Source: Chloroflexota bacterium (lineage in GTDB: Bacteria; Chloroflexota; Anaerolineae; B4-G1). Taken from it: a DNA stretch of 11,079 nt. The position numbers and the translations under genes were made by a program. The notes beneath the pieces were generated by a model, which saw only the letters and a program-made list of their open reading frames with translations, made no database searches and was not told the DNA's origin. Position 1 is the first letter of the stretch. Each line of letters starts with the position of its first letter. Location: positions 1-11,079 of the forward strand of contig QMOE01000028.1 of the NCBI GenBank assembly GCA_003648125.1. Direction: 5' to 3'. Shown here piece by piece: positions 6,369 to 11,079 of the stretch.

Positions 6369-8066
6369 TTATTCGCTCATCTCGTACACCCCTTTCAGGG
6401 CATACACGTGGTCATTCCACACCCGTTGGTATCGCTCTTGATCCACCACCGGCTTTCTCAGCATCTTTAGGCAATAGTCCATCTGCTGCGGTGTGCTGCT
6501 CGGCTTGTTGTGCAGTTGCAGGGCGAATTTTGAAAAATCTCTTACCATAAAGTCGAAAATCTGGTCTACAACGTCATCCTCTATCCCGTAGATTTCAGAG
6601 TTTTCGAGCACGAGTTGCCCATAAACCACGAGCGTGAATATCTCACCCAGAGCCAGCAGGAAATCCACGTCCTGGCGCTGACCCTCGTCCGGCGTAGCCA
6701 TTGCCAGCATTTCCTTGAACGTCTCTATCTGCTCCTGGAACAGGTTTACGTTGGGTAGATCGTAGCTCTCAAAGGCAGGATGGTAATCGTGGAACTGGAT
6801 TTTGCTCAATCCCCTGGCCGGCCCCTGGTCAAAGAGAAAATCGTCGTTCCTGGCATCATCGCGCCTGGGGACGGCGGGGTACTCGGCGGGATTGAAAAAG
6901 TAATTGGGCATAAACTTGACGATGAGGGCAATGTTCACGTGGACGGTGCCTTCCAGCTTGGGCAAGGCCCGGATGTCCCGGGCGGCCATCTCAAAATAAG
7001 TGTCCTTTTCAAATCCCTTGGCGGCGATGACGTCCCAGGCCAGGTTGATCACCTCCTCCCCCTGCGTCGTCACCTTCATCTTGACCGTCGGGTTGTACAA
7101 GAGGTAGCGCCTATCTTGCGGTGAGGCCGAGCGCATATAATCGGCCGCCCGCAGCGCGAAAAGCTTCATAGCGACCAGGCGGGTGTAGGCATCGGTGAAC
7201 ATCCGCCTGACGTGCGGAAAGTCGGTCACGTACATGCTGTAGAGACGGCGGCTGGCGGCGTGGTTGATGGCCTCGTACAGAGCGTGGGTGCAGATGCCGA
7301 TGGAGGCCCAGCCCAGGTTGTACTTGCCCACGTTGACGGTGTTGAGCGCGGCATCCCATGCCTCCCGACCCTGTGACAAAATATCCGCCTCGGTGATAGG
7401 GTAATCGCGCAGGGCAAAGTTGGCTACGTAATTCTGGCTGTTGGTGACGTTCTTGACGCACTCGTAATGCCTGTCGCGATAGTCGGCCACAAAAAAGACG
7501 TAATCGCCGCTGTCGCTCATCTTGCCAAAAGTAGAGACCATGGGCGCCTGGTTGCCGTTGCCGATGTAATACTTTTCCCCGTTGGCCCGGTAGGTTCCGT
7601 CGGGCTGAGGGGTGAGGGACATTTCGGTCGAATAGATGTCCGCGCCGTGATCTCTCTCCGAGAGGCCAAAGGCGAATATCTCCCCATCCTGGAGCAGTTG
7701 CGCCGCCTTGCGTTCGAGTTCCTCGTTCTTGCTCATCCAGATGGGGCCGAGGCCGAGGATGCTGACCTGCCAGGTGTACCAGTAGGCCAACCCGTAAAAA
7801 GCGAGTATCTCGTTGAACTCGCACATGCGCCAGGTATCCCAGCGGCAATCCTCGTCTCCATAGCCTGCCGGCGTCAGGAGCGTGGCAAAGAGCTTTTCCT
7901 CTTTGACAAACTCCAAAAAGTCGGAATACCAGACCCGCGCGTGGTCATCCTCCTTTATCTTTTGCTTGCCTTTTTGCTCAAAGAACTGGATGGTCTTGAG
8001 CATTATCTCGCGCGATTTTTCGTCGGGATATGCACGGCTGTGCTTTTTGGGGTTCAAGAGAATCAC
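6369..8066 (-). CDS. Acyl-CoA dehydrogenase-like flavoprotein with C-terminal extension
   Basis: A 565-residue protein of the acyl-CoA dehydrogenase superfamily; ordinary members have about 380. The FAD/substrate segment is FGLSERDHGADIYS (133-146), and ARDIRALPKLEGT (362-374) gives a candidate catalytic base, Glu372, as in medium-chain enzymes. About 165 residues after about 400 form an extension of unknown role. The family oxidises acyl-CoA to enoyl-CoA and passes electrons to ETF; no etfAB is near. The start is a GTG at 8066 preceded by AAAGGA; it overlaps the stop of the HydB-like gene by 4 nt (GTGA), so the two are translationally coupled. This suggests that it passes electrons to, or takes them from, the iron-sulfur partners rather than ETF. 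The substrate is unknown, and the reaction could also run as a reduction. Confidence 0.9.
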   Translation of the reverse strand: MILLNPKKHSRAYPDEKSREIMLKTIQFFEQKGKQKIKEDDHARVWYSDFLEFVKEEKLFATLLTPAGYGDEDCRWDTWRMCEFNEILAFYGLAYWYTWQVSILGLGPIWMSKNEELERKAAQLLQDGEIFAFGLSERDHGADIYSTEMSLTPQPDGTYRANGEKYYIGNGNQAPMVSTFGKMSDSGDYVFFVADYRDRHYECVKNVTNSQNYVANFALRDYPITEADILSQGREAWDAALNTVNVGKYNLGWASIGICTHALYEAINHAASRRLYSMYVTDFPHVRRMFTDAYTRLVAMKLFALRAADYMRSASPQDRRYLLYNPTVKMKVTTQGEEVINLAWDVIAAKGFEKDTYFEMAARDIRALPKLEGTVHVNIALIVKFMPNYFFNPAEYPAVPRRDDARNDDFLFDQGPARGLSKIQFHDYHPAFESYDLPNVNLFQEQIETFKEMLAMATPDEGQRQDVDFLLALGEIFTLVVYGQLVLENSEIYGIEDDVVDQIFDFMVRDFSKFALQLHNKPSSTPQQMDYCLKMLRKPVVDQERYQRVWNDHVYALKGVYEMSE

Positions 8067-9067
8067 AATTCTATCCTTTCGGCCACATCTCGCATCACCT
8101 CGCGGATGTCAATATCCACCGGGCAGGAGACGACGCAGCGCCCGCAGCCCACGCAGCCCAAGGGGCCAAAGTCGTCCGGGTAGTAGACGAACTTGCAAAA
8201 GAAGCGGTTGCGCAGCCGAGATGTTTTGGTGGGCCGCGAGTTGTGGCCCCCGGCGGCGCGGCGATAGTTGGTGCTGGTGCAGGCGTCCCAGGCGCGGATG
8301 CGCTCGATGCGGGTGAGACCGGGTCGTTCCTCCACCACCCGGTCGGTCACGTCAAAGCAGCGGCAGGTGGGGCAGACGTAGGTGCAGATGCGGCAACTCA
8401 GGCAGCGCTCGCCGTGCCGCATCCAGATTTTGTCCTCGAACAGTTCACGCCAGCGGGCCGGGTCGGTGACGGGGACCAATTCAGCGTCCGCTACTGACGG
8501 CTCCGGTTCCCCCGTCCGGTTCTTTGTCTCCAACCCCTTGAGCAGCGACTTTCCCTTCTCGGTGACAGTTTCCACCGCGTAGCCGCCATCCACTGCCCGC
8601 AGCAGCACGTCCAGATGAGTGGGGTCATCGGGCGCGCCGCCAACGGAGGTGCAGAAGCAACCTTCCCACATCTCGGGGCAGGCGATCCCCACCAGCGTCG
8701 TCCGCTCCCGGTGATGGCTATAATACCGGTCCGGCGGATCCTGCTCCAGGAAAAGGGCGTCTATCGCTGCGAAACCGTGCGCGTCGCAGGGACGGATGCC
8801 AAAGATGACCTGCTTGCGCTCCGGCAGCGACTCCTCCTGTGTCACCTCAGCGCCCCGCTTCTCGATCCGCAAGAGCACCTCCGTCGCGGGGAAGATGAAC
8901 TCTTTGGCGGAGAGTTCGGGCCGCTCGTAGTCGAACAATATCTCGGCGCTGGAGCCGACCGGGCGGTAGAGCACGTGCCCGTCCACGTCGCGGGGAGCGA
9001 CCAGATCCATCTCTTGGGCCAACCGGTCGAGCCAACTCTTCAATTCTTTCAACGTCGCATACTTCAT
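8063..9067 (-). CDS. HydB/AsrA-like 4Fe-4S dicluster protein
   Basis: A 334-residue cytoplasmic electron-transfer protein like the beta subunit of sulfhydrogenases (HydB) and AsrA. Near the middle it has IRPCDAHG (PCD at 93-95) and GIACPEMWEGCFCTSVGG (Cys130, 137, 139). The C-terminal half carries CLSCRICTYVCPTCRC (Cys222-237) and LGCVGCGRCVVSCPVDI (Cys315-325), enough for two [4Fe-4S] clusters. I chose ATG 9067, with GGAGG 6 nt upstream. The ATG at 9091 is the edge of the palindromic repeat and would add eight spurious residues. In known complexes this subunit partners a HydG/AsrB protein, which is present downstream. It overlaps the acyl-CoA dehydrogenase gene by 4 nt. Confidence 0.9.
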   Translation of the reverse strand: MKYATLKELKSWLDRLAQEMDLVAPRDVDGHVLYRPVGSSAEILFDYERPELSAKEFIFPATEVLLRIEKRGAEVTQEESLPERKQVIFGIRPCDAHGFAAIDALFLEQDPPDRYYSHHRERTTLVGIACPEMWEGCFCTSVGGAPDDPTHLDVLLRAVDGGYAVETVTEKGKSLLKGLETKNRTGEPEPSVADAELVPVTDPARWRELFEDKIWMRHGERCLSCRICTYVCPTCRCFDVTDRVVEERPGLTRIERIRAWDACTSTNYRRAAGGHNSRPTKTSRLRNRFFCKFVYYPDDFGPLGCVGCGRCVVSCPVDIDIREVMRDVAERIEL

Positions 9068-9085
9068 AGCATGCCTCCATCCCTC

Positions 9086-9199
9086 CGTCATTCCGAGCGA
9101 GTGCGCCCCAAGGGCGCGCGAGTCGAGGAATCTCCTACATGCGTGGGGCAGAGATTCCTCGATTCGGCGCTGCTGCGCAACGCCTCGCTCGGAATGACG
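9086..9199. repeat. Palindromic intergenic element, copy 2
   Basis: The ends are perfect 16-bp inverted repeats, CGTCATTCCGAGCGAG against CTCGCTCGGAATGACG. The inner arms GAGGAATCT/AGATTCCTC flank a 17-nt centre. The core 9089-9196 is 108 bp, as in copy 1 at 5759-5866, and most differences fall in the centre. It fills nearly all of the 138-bp gap between the two dicluster protein genes. The core ends 21 nt before the start of the HydB-like gene. Confidence 0.87.
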
Positions 9200-9205
9200 T
9201 CTCTT

Positions 9206-10138
9206 TTACATCGGTGAACCACCCTCCCCCAATTCAAAGAGCAGCGGCGTGAGCATCTCCTCCCGCCCGGCGCGGTGATGATAGAGCGCGTCCACCTCCC
9301 GCACCAGACGCCGGTTGAGCAAGCTCAGCGGCAACCCCATCGGGCAGACCCGCTCACACTCGTTGCACTCGGCGCAGCGCCCGGCCAGATGAAGCGCCCG
9401 CCCCAGGTGAAAGACGTACTTTTCCTCAAGCTCGATCCCCATACTCACCCACAGCCCGTCGTCCCGCTCGAACATGCAGGTGGTGCAATAGCAGCCAGGG
9501 CAGACCTGGCGGCAGGCATAACAACGGATGCAGCGGTCGAACTCGTGCAGCCAAAAGGAGAGCCGCTCGGCGGGCGGCAGCGATTCAATGCGAGCCAGGT
9601 CGGAGTAATCCTCCTCAACCGGCGTCACCTGCGGCGGCTCCCCGATCAACACATCGTAGACCACCGGCACTCGGTCGGTGCAGCGTTCGCAACGCGCCGC
9701 CAGCGCTCCCTCCTCTTCCTGCCTCTTGCCTCCTGCCTCCTGCCTCTTGCCTCCTGCCTCCTGCCTCTTGCCTCCTGCCTCTTGTACCCCCTCGCAGGCC
9801 ACGCCGATGATGAAAACCCGCTCCCGCTCGATCTGTTGCTCGGCCAGGAGGACGTTGAGGGAGCGGCTGTCGCAGGGTTTGACGACGATACCGACGCGAG
9901 GCGGATCAACCCCCCGCTTGGGAGAGTGCTTTTTATCGTGGAGGTAGTTGACCAAGTTATGGACGCAGCCATCCCCCCAAATCAACCGCTCCACCTCGGC
10001 GGGGTCGTAGATAAAGACCGGCCGGACGCGACCGGTGGGGCCGGCCTCGTAGCCGATGATCAGATCCACCCGCTCGTCTGTCAGGAGTTGGCGGGCTTGA
10101 TCCTGCAAAGCCCGGGTTAGTGACTCATTGATTGGCAT
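9206..10138 (-). CDS. PCD-motif 4Fe-4S dicluster protein with internal heptad repeat
   Basis: A 310-residue iron-sulfur protein that looks like a divergent paralogue of the HydB-like protein encoded next to it. Shared features are VVKPCDSRS (PCD at 88-90), IIGVACEG (Cys115), and two C-terminal cysteine groups: CIRCYACRQVCPGCYCTTC (Cys203-221) and CAECNECERVCP (Cys255-265). Cys150 and Cys153 form an extra CxxC. Residues about 119-140 read as three copies of AGGKRQE encoded by a 63-bp heptanucleotide repeat, a low-complexity insertion just before that CxxC. It is the first gene after the promoter at 10173-10201. GGGGGAGG lies 4 nt ahead of the ATG. Annotation as an FrhB/FdhB-like or HycB-like protein would also be reasonable. 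It probably shuttles electrons between HdrA and the other subunits. Confidence 0.85.
   Translation of the reverse strand: MPINESLTRALQDQARQLLTDERVDLIIGYEAGPTGRVRPVFIYDPAEVERLIWGDGCVHNLVNYLHDKKHSPKRGVDPPRVGIVVKPCDSRSLNVLLAEQQIERERVFIIGVACEGVQEAGGKRQEAGGKRQEAGGKRQEEEGALAARCERCTDRVPVVYDVLIGEPPQVTPVEEDYSDLARIESLPPAERLSFWLHEFDRCIRCYACRQVCPGCYCTTCMFERDDGLWVSMGIELEEKYVFHLGRALHLAGRCAECNECERVCPMGLPLSLLNRRLVREVDALYHHRAGREEMLTPLLFELGEGGSPM
9722..9784 (-). repeat. Heptanucleotide tandem repeat (CCTCYTG)9 inside a CDS
   Basis: Nine uninterrupted 7-bp units, reading CCTCTTG or CCTCCTG on the plus strand in the order T,C,C,T,C,C,T,C,T at the variable base. A tenth, imperfect unit (CTTCCTG) precedes them at 9715-9721. 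Three units make 21 bp, which encode AGGKRQE. A change of one unit would shift the reading frame. Confidence 0.95.
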
Positions 10139-10172
10139 ATAACCTCCCCCTCACACTTCTCTCGACCCGGTA

Positions 10173-10201
10173 ATTATACTCATTTGGGCAAAACATGCCA
10201 A
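10173..10201 (-). promoter_or_regulatory. Predicted sigma70-type promoter of the redox operon
   Basis: On the minus strand, TTGGCA (10196-10201), a 17-nt spacer and TATAAT (10173-10178): one mismatch from the consensus with ideal spacing. It lies in the 84-bp gap between the kinase stop and the first dicluster gene, and would start transcription near 10166. An imperfect inverted repeat (TTTGGCA/TGCCCAAA) overlaps the -35 box and spacer and might be an operator. Confidence 0.7.
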
Positions 10202-10222
10202 AACTACCCACAGACCCAAGGT

Positions 10223-11079
10223 CTACAAATCTACCAGCGACAAAATCACAATGAACTTGGTTCCCTGCCCCACCCTGCTCTGCACCTCGATGCGCCCGCC
10301 ATACCGCTCCACCAGGTCTTGCACAATCGCCAGCCCCAGCCCCGTGCCGACCTCGTCCGACGCCCTGGCGTTGGGAGCGCGGTAGAACTCTTCGAACAGG
10401 TGAGGCAGCGCTTCCTCCGGGATGCCGATGCCGGTGTCGGCGACAGTCACCCGCACCTGGTCCCCCTCTGAGTGCAAGGCGACCGTGACGCTGCCACCGG
10501 AGGGGGTGTACTTGACCGCGTTCCCCACCAGGTTGACGAAAACGCGGTCCAGGCCGCTCTCCGTTCCCCATACCACCAGCCTATCCGGGCAGGGTCGCAG
10601 CGTCAGAGCGACACCTTTCTCCTCAGCGCGGGGTTGCAGGAGCAACACCGCCCGTCCAACGGACCCGTTGAGCAAGACCGGTTCTTCTTCCTCCGGCCCG
10701 GCAGCCTTGCCCGCCGCCAGGTCCAAGAGATCGTTGACCAGGCTCTCCAGGAAATCGAGGCGGCGGCTGATGCGACCCAGCAACTCGGTCTGCTTCTCGG
10801 TCAATTCACCGGCGTACCCCTTGAGCACACTCCGTACCAGTGACTGCGCGGCGGTGACGGGAGAGCGCAGTTCGTGGGTTGCGACGCGGATAAACTGAGC
10901 CTTGCTGGCCTCCATAGCCTCCAGCGCCGTCAGCGCACGGGTGGCCACCACAGCCGCCGCACCCAGGTTGGCTAACGGCATCAGCAGGGCTACATCCTCC
11001 TCGCCGAAGCGCGCGGGGGCGGTTGCGTAGACGTGCAGCGTGCCGACGGGGTGGTTCTCGTGCATCAGCGGAACACATA
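10223..11079 (-). CDS. Sensor histidine kinase, 5' end missing (GAF remnant, HisKA, HATPase)
   Basis: The gene continues past the right edge. The frame is open through the internal Met at 11065, and VPLMHENHPVGTLHVYA there is the end of a GAF domain, so that Met is not the start. Counting from it, the H-box is ATHELRSP with phosphoacceptor His64. The N-box is NLVGNAVKYTP (Asn182), G1 is DTGIGIPEEALPHLFEEF and G2 is GTGLGLAIV. It would autophosphorylate and pass phosphate to a response regulator, which is not in the window. The visible part has no membrane segment. It precedes the redox operon in the same direction but is separated from it by a promoter, so a regulatory link is possible but unproven. 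Confidence 0.93.
   Translation of the reverse strand, partial: CVPLMHENHPVGTLHVYATAPARFGEEDVALLMPLANLGAAAVVATRALTALEAMEASKAQFIRVATHELRSPVTAAQSLVRSVLKGYAGELTEKQTELLGRISRRLDFLESLVNDLLDLAAGKAAGPEEEEPVLLNGSVGRAVLLLQPRAEEKGVALTLRPCPDRLVVWGTESGLDRVFVNLVGNAVKYTPSGGSVTVALHSEGDQVRVTVADTGIGIPEEALPHLFEEFYRAPNARASDEVGTGLGLAIVQDLVERYGGRIEVQSRVGQGTKFIVILSLVDL

Noticed and set aside
4904..10138. A NiFe sulfhydrogenase or anaerobic sulfite reductase operon
   Set aside because: Only the beta- and gamma-like electron-transfer subunits are present; no HydA/HydD or AsrC catalytic or small subunit is visible.
10223..11065. Complete histidine kinase starting at the Met at 11065
   Set aside because: The frame stays open to the window edge and the Met lies inside a GAF-domain strand.

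Overview
The window looks like a piece of the genome of an anaerobic bacterium. All ten genes lie on the minus strand, so transcription runs from right to left. The gene set is mostly soluble iron-sulfur and flavin electron-transfer proteins. The lineage is not proven. The mix of HdrA, HydB/HydG-like and ArsA-like genes with many small palindromic repeats would suit an uncultured Chloroflexota or a similar anaerobe, at low confidence. Use of selenocysteine is strongly suggested.

Layout from right to left (5' to 3' on the minus strand): the 3' part of a GAF-type sensor histidine kinase (10223-11079); a good sigma70-type promoter (10173-10201); a 4Fe-4S dicluster protein containing a nine-unit heptanucleotide repeat (9206-10138); a 108-bp palindromic element; a HydB/AsrA-like 4Fe-4S protein (8063-9067); a long acyl-CoA dehydrogenase-like flavoprotein that overlaps it by 4 nt (6369-8066); an MscL channel with a zinc-ribbon tail (5902-6351); a second copy of the palindromic element; a HydG/AsrB-like FAD/NAD(P) oxidoreductase (4904-5737); an IS200-like/RAYT transposase between REP-type double hairpins (4175-4903); an ArsA/GET3-like ATPase (3237-4157); HdrA (1211-3193); an AAA ATPase (99-1199); and the start of a TOPRIM-like gene (1-102).

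The main result is that hdrA is one gene read through an in-frame UGA, not two ORFs. The UGA (2615-2617) falls where HdrA proteins carry a conserved Cys or Sec, in CSA-U-ILGPKM. A perfect 7-bp hairpin with a GGUC loop lies 27 nt downstream, which fits a bacterial SECIS element. The product would be a 660-residue selenoprotein with all the HdrA cluster motifs.

Together the genes suggest a cytoplasmic electron-transfer complex. HdrA would be the flavin-based bifurcating core, the HydG-like protein the NAD(P)H port, and the two dicluster proteins the wiring. The acyl-CoA dehydrogenase-like protein would be the substrate-specific end. No NiFe hydrogenase subunit, HdrB, HdrC, MvhD, EtfAB or sulfite reductase AsrC is present in the window, so neither a hydrogenase nor a heterodisulfide reductase can be claimed. 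This role is inference from gene content and order. No gene-free stretch longer than 300 bp exists; the longest gap (4158-4384) is filled with REP repeats.
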